From Paeniglutamicibacter sp. Y32M11 (GTDB taxonomy: Bacteria; Actinomycetota; Actinomycetes; Actinomycetales; Micrococcaceae): a stretch of DNA of 64,000 nucleotides. The stretch is taken from positions 496,001-560,000 of the forward strand of contig NZ_CP079107.1 in assembly GCF_019285735.1 (NCBI RefSeq), written 5' to 3'. Positions within the stretch are counted from its first letter, which is position 1, and the number at the start of each line of letters is the position of its first letter. The position numbers and the translations under genes are program-made. The notes below the pieces were generated by a model. That model was not told where the DNA came from, made no database searches, and saw nothing but the letters and a program-made list of their open reading frames with translations. Below, piece by piece: positions 49,741 through 60,351 of the stretch.

Positions 49741-51483
49741 ATGACAGGAGAAAGCGTGTCTTCAGGTACGGGCCCGGACAACACCACACCGGAGCCCTCG
49801 GGCGAGGATCCTCATCCGCAGGTTTCGAGTATGCGCCGAGTGCAGACGCGGGAAATGGTCAATATTGCTGAGGCCTTAAAGGCGGCTGCTGCCCACGCGA
49901 GCACCGCACCTAAGGTACCTCAGGCGCCGTCATCGCCGGTGCAGCTGGCGAACACCTCTCCGCTCAAGCGGAAGCCGCCCCGGGGTAGCAATACGCCGCA
50001 GCCGACCTCCGCGGCTCAGGTTGCGATCAATGCCAAGACCGGACAGGTCGGCGTCAGCGCCACCGGTGCCATCGCCTTGCCGCCAAGAGCAAACCCCGCC
50101 GCACGCCGGATGATTGCGCGTTTCCTGTCATCCGATACGCCTCCCACCCAAGCATTGAACATTGTTGAGCGGCTCAAGGGCACGCCCTATGCCAACCCCA
50201 AGATTAACGCCCAGGACGCGTCGGCGCGCAAGACCCTTAATTTTGCCTTGGACCTGGCCGAGACGATGTTCCGATACGGAGCAGGTGCTCTCGAAGTGGA
50301 GACCAGCGTCATCGCGGTGACCGCGGCACTCGGGCTCAGCCACACGGACGTGGACATCACTAACCAGTCCATCCATCTGAACTTCGCTCCGCCCGAGGGA
50401 GAGTCGTACTCCATGTTGCGCGTGGTGCGTTCCTGGACCAACAACTTCGCCGGCCTAGCTCATGTGCACCGTCTGGTCTCCGATATTGTCTCCGGAGGCG
50501 TGACCCGTCAGCAGTCTGTTGACCGGCTCCGAGAAATTTCTCGACGACCGAAGCCTTTCCCGCGATGGATAGTTGGTGGTGCCTCCGGCACCTTTGCCGC
50601 GCTTTTTGTGCTCTTCATCGGTGGATCGGTACCGGGTGCTGCCCTAGCATTTCTCTCGTCATTGGTCGTGGGTCAGATCATCAAGTATTCCGCGCGGTGG
50701 CGCGTGCCGGAGTTCTTCTCTATTGCCACCGCTAGTTTCTTTATCACCGCCGTCGCGGTGCTCTTCCATGCGTTGAATGCACCCATTGACCCGGCACTGG
50801 TGGTTGCCGGCGGCATTTTGCTGCTGTTGCCCTCGGCGCGCTTCGTTTCGGCGCTGCAAGACGCCATCAATGGGTTCCCCGTCACTGCGGCCGGACGTTT
50901 CTTCTCCGCGGCGTTGAGTTACGCCTCGATCTTGACCGGCATTATGACGGCGTTGGTGGGAGGGGCGTTGCTCGGGGCCCCACAACTTGATGTTCGGGTT
51001 ATCGACAAGATCGTTTACCCGGGTTGGATATTGGCGGCCCTCGTAGTTGTTGCCGTCATCATGGGAGCCATCACCGAGCAATCGGATACCAAGTTGCTGC
51101 TGCCCACCGGTGCCATTGCGCTGCTGGGCTATCTGATCCTGCTGGGCATTGAAGCGCTCGGTGTGGGAGATCGTGCCGCGCCCGCGGTGGCCGCGACATT
51201 CATCGGACTGGCTGGACGCTGGGTTGCCTACAAGATGAATGCCCCTCAGCTGGTGCTCGCCGCTCCCGCCATTGTGTTCCTCTTGCCCGGATTGATGATC
51301 TTCCGTTCCATGTATGGGATCGTCTTCGACGTTGCTGACATGTCCGGTGCCATGGTGGATATGTTCACCGCCTTCACCATCATGATGGCGATCGCCGGTG
51401 GCGTCATCTTCGGCGATACGCTTGCTCGGCCACTGATCGGTGCCGAAGCGCTGGCTCAGCGCCGCTACATCCGACGCCGCTAG
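49741..51483 (+). CDS. Threonine/serine exporter family protein (ThrE-like)
   Basis: A 580-residue protein with a long disordered Ser/Pro-rich N-terminus (about 1-110), a cytoplasmic domain with the ThrE motif RYGAGALEVETSVIAVTAAL, and about ten membrane helices from residue 270 on. It resembles Corynebacterium glutamicum ThrE, which exports threonine and serine. ATG 49741 (GGAAG upstream) is used; GTG at 49756 has a better-spaced AGGAGA site and is an equal alternative. The stop overlaps that of the convergent ung gene through CTAG. Confidence 0.88.
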   Translation: MTGESVSSGTGPDNTTPEPSGEDPHPQVSSMRRVQTREMVNIAEALKAAAAHASTAPKVPQAPSSPVQLANTSPLKRKPPRGSNTPQPTSAAQVAINAKTGQVGVSATGAIALPPRANPAARRMIARFLSSDTPPTQALNIVERLKGTPYANPKINAQDASARKTLNFALDLAETMFRYGAGALEVETSVIAVTAALGLSHTDVDITNQSIHLNFAPPEGESYSMLRVVRSWTNNFAGLAHVHRLVSDIVSGGVTRQQSVDRLREISRRPKPFPRWIVGGASGTFAALFVLFIGGSVPGAALAFLSSLVVGQIIKYSARWRVPEFFSIATASFFITAVAVLFHALNAPIDPALVVAGGILLLLPSARFVSALQDAINGFPVTAAGRFFSAALSYASILTGIMTALVGGALLGAPQLDVRVIDKIVYPGWILAALVVVAVIMGAITEQSDTKLLLPTGAIALLGYLILLGIEALGVGDRAAPAVAATFIGLAGRWVAYKMNAPQLVLAAPAIVFLLPGLMIFRSMYGIVFDVADMSGAMVDMFTAFTIMMAIAGGVIFGDTLARPLIGAEALAQRRYIRRR

Positions 51484-52262
51484 TACCTCGGCGGGATCAC
51501 TGGAATGCTCCAGTCGATCGGCGCTGCACCCTGGGCGACGAGCAGGGTATTGGCCCGACTAAAGGGCTTGGAGCCGAAGAATCCGCGGCGTGCCGAGAGG
51601 GGAGAGGGGTGCGCCGATTCGATCATCGGGATCCCTTTCAAGGTCGGGGCCAAAGACTGGGCATCATTGCCCCACAGGATTGCCACCAGTGGGCCACCGC
51701 GGGCAGCAAGGGCGGCCATTGCGGTGTCGGTGATGGCTTCCCAGCCCAGCTTCCGGTGCGAACCTGCGGTGCCCGCGGCCACGGTTAATACCCGGTTCAA
51801 CAGCACCACTCCTTGCTGTGCCCAGGCCGAAAGGTCGCCGTGCACCGGCACCGGCACCCCCGTGTCATCGTGCAACTCGGTATAGATGTTCTTGAGGCTG
51901 CGCGGGATCGGGCGGAGTGCTGGGAGCGTGGCAAAGCTCAGCCCCATTGAATGCCCAGGCGTCGGATAGGGATCCTGGCCCACGATCAGCACCCGAGCCT
52001 CGGCCAACGGTCGAACAAAGGCCCGCAGAATGTTTCCCGGTGCTGGAAGGACCTGCTCACCACCGGCCAGTCGTGTTTGTAGCTCCCCGGCCAGCGCGAT
52101 GAGTTCACCCTCCACGGGTGCCAGCGCTTCTGCCCAGTCGGCTGCCATATGCCCACTCGCAACCGCTGCGCCAAGTCCACTGGCAAAGGGGTACGGATCC
52201 GTGGCCGAGGTATCCGGTGGAAGGTCAAAAAGCGGCATTTCGTGGGGGTCCATGTCATACAT
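51480..52262 (-). CDS. ung: Uracil-DNA glycosylase, family 1
   Basis: A 260-residue repair enzyme that removes uracil from DNA. The water-activating motif is GQDPYPTPGHSMGLSF with catalytic Asp97, and the leucine-loop motif is HPSPLSARRGFFGSKPFS with His218. ATG 52262 was chosen (AAGAGAG upstream); ATG 52253 is nearly as good. In-frame codons further upstream enter the promoter of the divergent DUF3263 gene and are rejected. The N-terminal 60 residues are longer than in E. coli Ung. Confidence 0.93.
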   Translation of the reverse strand: MYDMDPHEMPLFDLPPDTSATDPYPFASGLGAAVASGHMAADWAEALAPVEGELIALAGELQTRLAGGEQVLPAPGNILRAFVRPLAEARVLIVGQDPYPTPGHSMGLSFATLPALRPIPRSLKNIYTELHDDTGVPVPVHGDLSAWAQQGVVLLNRVLTVAAGTAGSHRKLGWEAITDTAMAALAARGGPLVAILWGNDAQSLAPTLKGIPMIESAHPSPLSARRGFFGSKPFSRANTLLVAQGAAPIDWSIPVIPPRY

Positions 52263-52388
52263 TGTGGATCGAAAACTCTCTTGATGGGCAATTACCGCGG
52301 TGCTGGGGCACGTTAGAATAATTACAGTTGGGGCAGATTGCCCGGCAGTTCTCCATCGTGTGAGAACTGGATTGTTGAGGGACGTGCG

Positions 52389-52685
52389 ATGTCTAGCGAG
52401 GCACTTGGGATCGAATTTGAGCCCGATGAATCTAGCGATCTGGACGAGCGTTCCCAGCGGATTCTCGCGCTGGAGCGCCGGTGGTGGAAATACGCCGGAG
52501 CCAAGGAACAAGCCATTTCGGAAATGTTTTCTATCTCCCCGACAAACTACTATCAGCTACTTAACACACTCATCGACACGGACGCGGCATTGGCTTATGA
52601 CCCCATGCTGGTCAAGCGATTGCGTAGACTCAGATCGACGAGGCATCGCGCTCGGTCGGAGAAACGGCTCGGAACCGAGGCGTGA
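52389..52685 (+). CDS. DUF3263 protein
   Basis: A 98-residue actinobacterial protein with the family signature RILALERRWWKYAGAKEQAI, then FSISPTNYYQLLNTLID and DPMLVKRLRRLRSTR. The layout suggests a small helix-turn-helix protein, but its function is not established. In many actinobacteria DUF3263 sits next to a LytR_C-domain protein, as here (95 bases downstream). Divergent from ung. Confidence 0.9.
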   Translation: MSSEALGIEFEPDESSDLDERSQRILALERRWWKYAGAKEQAISEMFSISPTNYYQLLNTLIDTDAALAYDPMLVKRLRRLRSTRHRARSEKRLGTEA

Positions 52686-52779
52686 AAGCAACGCATCTGG
52701 GGTGCTTCGGTGCCCGGACACGTTGGTTTTCCAACCCGGGCGCCTGCCCACATTGCAAGAGACATCACCGAGGACGGGC

Positions 52780-53478
52780 ATGACCAACTATCCGCGCGAT
52801 GAATTCGATCGCGTCCCAGAGTTCAACAACCGTAGCGGTTCGCACCGCGAAAACGGTTGGGCAGCTGCCGCCAGCGTGGGCGGGGCTCGCTCCGGCCTGA
52901 GCTGGCTGATGGCTTTCGGCGTGATTGCACTTGTAGTGGGACTGTTATCGTTCACCGTCCTGCCCAAGTTCGTTGCTACCTCCAAAGATCCGGCACCGGT
53001 TGCCGCGAGCAGTAGCTCCAGCGACGCGACGGCCACCGAAGCAACCTCCTCCACCGAGCCATCGTCCAGCAACGAGTCTGTTGACCCGAGCGATTCAGTT
53101 GACCCGAGCGAGTCTGTTGACCCGAGCGAGCCGGGCGAAGAACCCTCATCCGAGCCCTCTTCGAGCGAATCCGAGAGCGCAAGTCCAAGCGACCTGCCCG
53201 CGGATGTTGACGCCACCCTGGCCATGGGCGTCTACAACGGATCCGAAACCGGTGGCCTGGCAGGAATTGCTCGCGCCCAGCTGCAAAGCGCCGGCTTCGT
53301 AAACGCCTTCGCCGATAACTGGACCAAAAAGGTCACCCACTCGACCGTTTACTACCGTGTCGAGTCCCAGAAGGCCACTGCCGAGGCAGCCGCTCAGGAA
53401 CTGGGCATCACCTCGGTCATGCAGAGTGCTAACATCCCGGGAAATATTGCCATTGTCCTGGGAAGTACTTACAGCTAA
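52780..53478 (+). CDS. LytR_C-domain membrane-anchored protein with Ser/Asp-rich linker
   Basis: A 232-residue protein with a cytoplasmic N-terminus, one membrane helix (about 42-65), a long low-complexity linker rich in Ser, Glu, Asp and Pro (70-148), and a C-terminal LytR_C domain (MGVYNGSETGGLAGIARAQL onward). LytR_C domains occur in cell-wall-associated proteins. The linker contains three copies of VDPS(D/E)(S/P), encoded by an 18-base tandem repeat at 53080-53133. ATG 52780 follows GAGGACGGG. Neighbour of DUF3263, a conserved pairing. Confidence 0.88.
   Translation: MTNYPRDEFDRVPEFNNRSGSHRENGWAAAASVGGARSGLSWLMAFGVIALVVGLLSFTVLPKFVATSKDPAPVAASSSSSDATATEATSSTEPSSSNESVDPSDSVDPSESVDPSEPGEEPSSEPSSSESESASPSDLPADVDATLAMGVYNGSETGGLAGIARAQLQSAGFVNAFADNWTKKVTHSTVYYRVESQKATAEAAAQELGITSVMQSANIPGNIAIVLGSTYS
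53080..53133 (+). repeat. 18-bp tandem repeat, three units, inside the LytR_C gene
   Basis: Three units starting GTTGACCCGAGCGA encode VDPSDS, VDPSES and VDPSEP. Copy number is likely to vary between strains through slippage. Confidence 0.85.
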
Positions 53479-53554
53479 GTCGCGGTAGGCGGAACTACGC
53501 TCTCGGCAAAGACCCACAGCTTGCACTCCGAGTGGTTGAGTGCCAAGATTTGTA

Positions 53555-53581
53555 TTAGCACTCACACGTCTCGACTGCTAA
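53555..53581. promoter_or_regulatory. CIRCE element (HrcA operator) upstream of groEL
   Basis: TTAGCACTC, nine bases, GACTGCTAA: the CIRCE consensus with one mismatch in the right arm (GAGTGCTAA expected). It lies 178 bases upstream of groEL, so HrcA repression and heat induction are expected. Confidence 0.85.
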
Positions 53582-53752
53582 TACGTTCGAATTATCGAGC
53601 GGAAATACGCGGTTTCGGGACGGAGTTCGAGTGAGTCCTTGACCAGGGCAGCGAGAAGATTTTGCGATCGTCCCATGACATCGTGGATTCTTCGTCCGTC
53701 GCGGGCGTTGCCTCAGGTCGTAGATACGCATGAACGTCCCGAAAGGACATAA

Positions 53753-55396
<1,644 letters not shown>

Positions 55397-55447
55397 TCCC
55401 CCCGTTGCCCCACCACGCCTACGCGCGTTAGCAGTACCTAGCTAAGA

Positions 55448-55528
55448 CCGAAAGCCGCTTTCCAGCGGTGTACCGAATACCCCCGGTAGGGGAGCTTCGG
55501 TGCATCTGCCCCGGATGGCGGCTTTCGG
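55448..55528 (+). terminator. Branched terminator-like structure after groEL
   Basis: An 11-bp outer stem CCGAAAGCCGC / GCGGCTTTCGG encloses an inner ACCGAA / TTCGGT stem and a CCCC-CGGTA-GGGG hairpin. It is longer and more elaborate than other terminators in the window and is followed by CTTTAACT. Confidence 0.6.
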
Positions 55529-55563
55529 CTTTAACTCGACTGACTTCGGTTTACTATGGGCCC

Positions 55564-56322
55564 ATGGCCACTATTGAAGAGCCGCTCTCCGGCGGCAACG
55601 CCACGGCCGAGGTGGTGCGCGTGGACTCAACCGTTCGCAAGCCCTGGCGCACCAGCACCCCATCGGTACACCGGTTCATGACGCACCTACGGGAACAGGG
55701 GCTGCACGATGTCCCAGAGCCGCTTGGCCGCGATGTTGATGGGAGACAGGTCACCGAGTTTATTTCGGGTCGTAGCGTCCCCTTAGATCGGCCCCTATCG
55801 GATCCTGTCCTGCGCGACGTCGGTCGGATCGTTCGGCAAATTCACGACGCTTCGGCTTCTTTCTCACTCGGGGAGGAGGATTCGTGGAACACCGTGATTC
55901 CTGTTAAGCATGCAGATTTGGTCTGTCACAACGATCTGGCTCCGTGGAACCTGATCATTGGACGGAACATGGCCTTTATCGATTGGGACGGAGCCGGACC
56001 GAGCACCCGATTATGGGACCTGGCCTATGCCGCGCAGTCGTTTGCTTTCCTCGTGGACGGCCAAGAACCGAAGGCTGCAGCAGCTCGGCTTCGCGCCGTC
56101 GTTATTGACGGTTATCACGCCGATGGCCCACTGCTCGTCGGACTGTCGGCGGCCATGGTGGCAAGAACTCAAGCCATGTACGACCTGCTGGCGGATTCTT
56201 ATCGAGATGGAATCCAACCGTGGGGCAGTATGTTCGTCGAAGGGCACGGGGAGCACTGGGCAAAAGCCGCGAGATTCGTTAAGGACCATGAAACACTTTG
56301 GGACCAGTGCCTAAATGCGTAG
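55564..56322 (+). CDS. Aminoglycoside phosphotransferase-like (APH/ChoK) kinase family protein
   Basis: A 252-residue small-molecule kinase fold. The catalytic loop is CHNDLAPWNLI (about 118-128) and the metal-binding loop is FIDWDGAGPSTRLWDLA (about 137-153). The N-terminus is short and the ATP-lysine region is less clear than in true resistance enzymes. Such genes are common in soil actinobacteria; resistance cannot be inferred. ATG 55564 was chosen because upstream in-frame sequence overlaps the groEL terminator. Confidence 0.82.
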   Translation: MATIEEPLSGGNATAEVVRVDSTVRKPWRTSTPSVHRFMTHLREQGLHDVPEPLGRDVDGRQVTEFISGRSVPLDRPLSDPVLRDVGRIVRQIHDASASFSLGEEDSWNTVIPVKHADLVCHNDLAPWNLIIGRNMAFIDWDGAGPSTRLWDLAYAAQSFAFLVDGQEPKAAAARLRAVVIDGYHADGPLLVGLSAAMVARTQAMYDLLADSYRDGIQPWGSMFVEGHGEHWAKAARFVKDHETLWDQCLNA

Positions 56323-56349
56323 TACCTACCCTATTATCGGCGTCAGCCC

Positions 56350-57246
56350 CTAGCCGCGCAAGGAAGCCAAATCATTGAGCTCTGCTTCAAGATTGGCTCT
56401 GGCTGCGCCCTCCCACAAGCTGCGCGCCCGTTCACTTGAGTACAGCGACCCGCCCTCCAAGAGTCCACGCAGAATCAGCGTGCGTCCTCGAGCAAAATCT
56501 GTGTCTGGCACATGGGCGTACTCACGCCGCACCGCTTCGGTGTAACGCTTATAGGCGGCCGCGGGGCGAGCGAGCACTTCCAGATCCGCATCACAGAGGA
56601 GAGCGCCACTGGTATCTCCCGGCGTGGGCTTGTGCGTGCGAGTCAAGAGAACCAGCCGAACTACCTCATCAACCACCTGCGGATCGATCCTGAGTTCGCC
56701 GAGCCGAGTGGCTGCCAGCGCTGCTGATTCTTCCTCGTCGATTGGTGTCCCGCGATACACCGCATCGTGGAACCACGCCGCCAAGCGCAGCGCGAGGAGA
56801 TCGGCTCCATGCTCTGCCGTATCGCTCAGTGTGTCCAGCGCCTTGAGGACGGCCAGCAAATGTGCTCGATCATGGTACTGACGCTGCTCTTGACTCCAGC
56901 AATCCAAAAGCTCATTTCCCAGTGCCGGAGCATTCAGGCCCAACGCCTCCCAGCGGGATGACAACACCGCATCCAGCCGCTCGGGGCGTTCCTTGGACCG
57001 TACCCGTAGCCCCGAGGCGATGAGCCGGCGGACTAACTCGGTCGCTGGGACCGAGATGGCGCCGGCGGCCACTAATTGCTCGTGGAGTCGCAGTGGAACA
57101 TCGTAGTGGTCGCGGTCGAAGGCGCGCTCGGGAACGTCATGGGCCCGGGCAAAATCGTGCAATTCATCGATCGACAGGTCGGAGACCAGATGCGAGAAGA
57201 GCGTTCCGTGGGCCGGCCATGCCGGGGGATCAATGAGGATGGACAC
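56350..57246 (-). CDS. DUF4031-HD fusion protein
   Basis: A 298-residue two-domain protein. Residues 1-85 are DUF4031 (ILIDPPAWPAHGTLFSHLVS, FDRDHYDVP). Residues 95-298 form a predicted metal-dependent HD phosphohydrolase: YHDRAHLLAVL (124-134), AWFHDAVY with His160-Asp161, and a later LLCDADLEVL. Both domains are of unknown physiological role. The fusion suggests a shared function. Transcribed with no clear partner; convergent with the kinase gene. Confidence 0.85.
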   Translation of the reverse strand: MSILIDPPAWPAHGTLFSHLVSDLSIDELHDFARAHDVPERAFDRDHYDVPLRLHEQLVAAGAISVPATELVRRLIASGLRVRSKERPERLDAVLSSRWEALGLNAPALGNELLDCWSQEQRQYHDRAHLLAVLKALDTLSDTAEHGADLLALRLAAWFHDAVYRGTPIDEEESAALAATRLGELRIDPQVVDEVVRLVLLTRTHKPTPGDTSGALLCDADLEVLARPAAAYKRYTEAVRREYAHVPDTDFARGRTLILRGLLEGGSLYSSERARSLWEGAARANLEAELNDLASLRG

Positions 57247-57304
57247 GTTCTCAGACTAATACGCGTCAGCTCTCCCGGCACGGACCGCGCCACGTGGGGC
57301 AGTC

Positions 57305-57595
57305 TCAGTAGGTGAACAGTGACGCGTTGGCGGCCTCCGCCTCGTCGTATTGCACCGAGGCGCGGTTCAATGCGGTACCGATGGAGGTTAGCGATTCCTC
57401 GACACGAGCCTGGGTGTTGCGCCAGTCGACGACCACCGATTGGAAATTCGTCGAGGCGGCGCCCTGCCACGTGCCTTGCAGATCTTGCAGTGAGGAGGTC
57501 AGTGAATTCACCTCCGCCCGCACACGCTCGATGGTGGCTTGCAGGTTCATGGATCGGGCCTGCATTTCGTTGGTATTAGCGGCAAAAGTGCTCAT
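57305..57595 (-). CDS. WXG100-family (ESAT-6-like) protein
   Basis: A 96-residue helical hairpin protein with WQG at 43-45, the turn motif of WXG100 substrates of type VII secretion. ATG 57595 follows GGGAG, while a GTG at 57613 would add six residues. No EccC ATPase or partner WXG100 gene is adjacent, so it is an orphan in this window. The C-terminus (YDEAEAANASLF) carries the YxxxE-type secretion signal seen in this family. Confidence 0.9.
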   Translation of the reverse strand: MSTFAANTNEMQARSMNLQATIERVRAEVNSLTSSLQDLQGTWQGAASTNFQSVVVDWRNTQARVEESLTSIGTALNRASVQYDEAEAANASLFTY

Positions 57596-57768
57596 GATTG
57601 ATTTGGCTCCCACATGATGGCGTTTGGCACCGTGGCGGGAATACTACTGGCCGCGGCGGGAGGCAGCCCAAGACTAGCCGGAAGTGCCTTCGTGCCTAGG
57701 CTAAAGCGGACACCCCGCCGCGAACCCAAGGTACGCAACGGGGTGTGGAAAAGCTCCGAAGGTCAATC

Positions 57769-59274
57769 TCAGTCGATCTCGAGACTGCTGTCCTCCGGCT
57801 CGTCTTCTGGTTTGACCCAGGGCAGGTGGATCGACATGGTCGCCCCGCCACCGGCTGTTTCGCTCAGGCGGATCGAACCGTCGTGCTGGGCGGCAATGGC
57901 GGCAACAATGGCCAGACCAAGTCCGGTGCCTCCGGTTTCGCGCTGCCGCGAGGAATCGGAACGGTAGAAACGCTCAAAGATCCTCCCGGCGTCCTCCTCG
58001 GAGATACCTGGTCCATGATCGCGAATTTCTAATACTGCATCCGAACGTCCGTCGATCACCGGCTTAACGCCCACGGCGATCTCGATGTCGGTGCCCTCCG
58101 GGGTATACCGCAGGGCGTTGGTCATCAGGTTCGCCACCACCTGCCGCAGCCTTGCTTCATCTCCGCTGGTCGGCGCTGGCTGTGGTGCCCCGCCATCCAG
58201 GCCCATCAATCGCACCTTGCGGTCGGTGGCGTTGACCCGGGTGTCCTCGGCCGCGTCGCTGGCCAGGAGCAGGAGATCAACTGGCTTGCGGTCCAACGGG
58301 CGCTGCTCGTCCAGCCGTGCCAGGGTCAGCAGATCCTCGACCAGTTGACCCATGCGCTTGGATTCGGCCTCGATACGGCCCATGGCGGTGCGCAGCATCT
58401 CCGGGTCGGCCAGTCCGCCCTGGCGATAAAACTCGGAGTAGCCCTGGATAGTCACCAGCGGGGTGCGCAGCTCGTGGGAGGCGTCCTGGATAAAGCGGCG
58501 CATCTTGCGTTCGGAAGCGGCTCTGCCACGGAAGGCATGTTCGATGTGGGCCAGCATGGCATTAAGCGATCGGGAGAGCCTCCCCACCTCGGTTTCGGGC
58601 GGGTAGTCCTCCACTCGTCGGGACAGGTCACCGGCGGCAATGGCGGCCGCGGTGCGTTCAACGCGCAACAACGGCAGCAAGGCGCGGGTGGTGATCCCGT
58701 AGGCGATCATCGACATCAACAAGGTGGCCAGCATGCCGGTGGACATCACCAGCATGGCCGCCTTAGTCACGGTGTCCTGTACCGCGCCCATCGGCAGGGC
58801 ATAAATCAGGTCGTAGTCGGTGCGTGGAAGATCAACGATGCGCACCCGCCACCCGCCCGAATTTTCCGTGCTTCCGGCCACCGAGATTGAGGCAGCGGCG
58901 TCTTCACGGAGATGCGTTAAGTCGTTGGCATCTAGCTGGGGAATGTCGGTGGCATCGCTGGTGGTGGCCGTGTTGTGCGGCATCGTATAGAGAATGCTGC
59001 CAGACTCGTCCCGCAGGTCCCCATAAAAACGGGCCAGCCCATTGGATTTGGGGTTGATGGAGGAGATGCCCGCGTAATCGTTGAGCATGGTGGCGGTGAT
59101 GGTTGCCGAGTTGGACTTCAGATCCGTGTCTAATTGAGCGGTGAGCATCAGTCGTAGTGACTGAGCCGAGCCGAGGGCCGTGACCCCGATGCCCGCAATC
59201 ATCAGGGCGCTCATCAGGGCCACCAGCTTGGTCCGCAACGAGACTTGTCGCCAGAATCTGCGGGCGCTTTCCAC
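57769..59274 (-). CDS. Sensor histidine kinase (HAMP, HisKA, HATPase)
   Basis: A 501-residue membrane sensor. Membrane helices lie at about 17-40 and 170-195 with an extracytoplasmic sensor loop between them, then HAMP (about 196-248), HisKA with phospho-acceptor His267 in ASHELRTPL, and an ATP-binding domain with EIRDHGPGI and GGTGLGLAIV. It follows its response regulator by 21 bases on the same strand. It resembles actinobacterial TcrY/TrcS-type kinases; the stimulus is unknown. Confidence 0.94.
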   Translation of the reverse strand: MESARRFWRQVSLRTKLVALMSALMIAGIGVTALGSAQSLRLMLTAQLDTDLKSNSATITATMLNDYAGISSINPKSNGLARFYGDLRDESGSILYTMPHNTATTSDATDIPQLDANDLTHLREDAAASISVAGSTENSGGWRVRIVDLPRTDYDLIYALPMGAVQDTVTKAAMLVMSTGMLATLLMSMIAYGITTRALLPLLRVERTAAAIAAGDLSRRVEDYPPETEVGRLSRSLNAMLAHIEHAFRGRAASERKMRRFIQDASHELRTPLVTIQGYSEFYRQGGLADPEMLRTAMGRIEAESKRMGQLVEDLLTLARLDEQRPLDRKPVDLLLLASDAAEDTRVNATDRKVRLMGLDGGAPQPAPTSGDEARLRQVVANLMTNALRYTPEGTDIEIAVGVKPVIDGRSDAVLEIRDHGPGISEEDAGRIFERFYRSDSSRQRETGGTGLGLAIVAAIAAQHDGSIRLSETAGGGATMSIHLPWVKPEDEPEDSSLEID

Positions 59275-59295
59275 GTGGGGGAACCGGCCTTTCGT

Positions 59296-60006
59296 TTAGC
59301 GGCGGTCGGCCGTGCGCATGAGGTAACCGACACCGCGCTTGGTTTGGATCAGGGATGGCCACTCCGGGCGCGCATCGATCTTGCGGCGCAGATACGAAAT
59401 GTAGGATTCCACGATTGAGGCGTCACCATTGAAGTCGTATTCCCACACGTGGTCAAGGATCTGGGCTTTGGAGAGAACCCGGTTGGGGTTCATCATCAGG
59501 TAGCGCAGCAGCTTAAATTCGGTGGGGGAGAGATCAATAACTTCGCCCGAGCGGCGGACCTCATGCGCGTCGTCATCCAGCTCTAGGTCATCAACGCGAA
59601 TGATCGCACCGTCTTCCTCGGCTGGTTGTGTGCGGCGGAGCACCGCGCGGATGCGGGCAACCACCTCGTCGAGGCTGAAAGGCTTGGTGACGTAGTCGTC
59701 CCCGCCCACTGTCAGACCCGTGACCTTGTCCTCGGTGTCATCACGTGCGGTGAGGAAGAGTACGGGGAAATGCTTGCCCGCGGCACGCAGCCGTCGGGTG
59801 ATGGTGAAGCCATCCATGTCCGGGAGCATGACGTCCAGCACGGCGAGGTCAGGGGTGTCTGCCTCTACCGCGGCGAGGGCCTCGCGGCCGTTGGCTGCAG
59901 CAACAACCTCAAAACCCGCGAAGCGCAGGGAGGTGGAAAGCAATTCACGGATGTTCGGTTCGTCGTCGACGACCAGGAGCTTTGCTTCGGGAGTTTTGGC
60001 ATTCAT
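59296..60006 (-). CDS. OmpR-family response regulator
   Basis: A 236-residue regulator. The receiver has acidic pair Asp14-Asp15, phospho-acceptor Asp58 (VLDVMLPDMDG) and the conserved lysine in VTKPF. The C-terminal winged helix shows SPTEFKLLRYLMMNPNRVLS and the YISYLRRKID wing. ATG 60006 was chosen because the receiver begins right after it. First gene of the two-component operon with the kinase downstream. Confidence 0.95.
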   Translation of the reverse strand: MNAKTPEAKLLVVDDEPNIRELLSTSLRFAGFEVVAAANGREALAAVEADTPDLAVLDVMLPDMDGFTITRRLRAAGKHFPVLFLTARDDTEDKVTGLTVGGDDYVTKPFSLDEVVARIRAVLRRTQPAEEDGAIIRVDDLELDDDAHEVRRSGEVIDLSPTEFKLLRYLMMNPNRVLSKAQILDHVWEYDFNGDASIVESYISYLRRKIDARPEWPSLIQTKRGVGYLMRTADRR

Positions 60007-60120
60007 GGATACCAGTCTGCAACCGCTAACTGTATGAATCCTGTGAGTTGCTTGAGAGGCCAAGCTTCCCTGACCTCAAGGTTGCCTCTAATTTCGCCCG
60101 AGTTTGCCGTGCAAGGACGC

Positions 60121-60351
60121 TTAGTTGGAGCCCCGGCGCTGGCGGAAGTTCAGCACCAGTATCACCATGAGCAGGATGAAGGCGATCGGTAAACCATAGA
60201 GCGACACGGCTAGCAGGGCCGGAGTGGGGCTAACATGCATCACGTATTGGATCAGGATGATGACCAGGGTGGCCAATGAGATGGTGGCGATAGCGCCGGC
60301 CAAAAGCGTAAGTAGGCGTTGGGCTGGGGGCGTGGTGGCGGGGGTGTTCAC
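60121..60351 (-). CDS. Small two-helix membrane protein
   Basis: A 76-residue protein with two hydrophobic segments (about 12-37 and 44-67) and a basic C-terminus (NFRQRRGSN). It lies just upstream of the response regulator on the same strand, separated by 114 bases. No family recognised. Confidence 0.65.
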   Translation of the reverse strand: MNTPATTPPAQRLLTLLAGAIATISLATLVIILIQYVMHVSPTPALLAVSLYGLPIAFILLMVILVLNFRQRRGSN

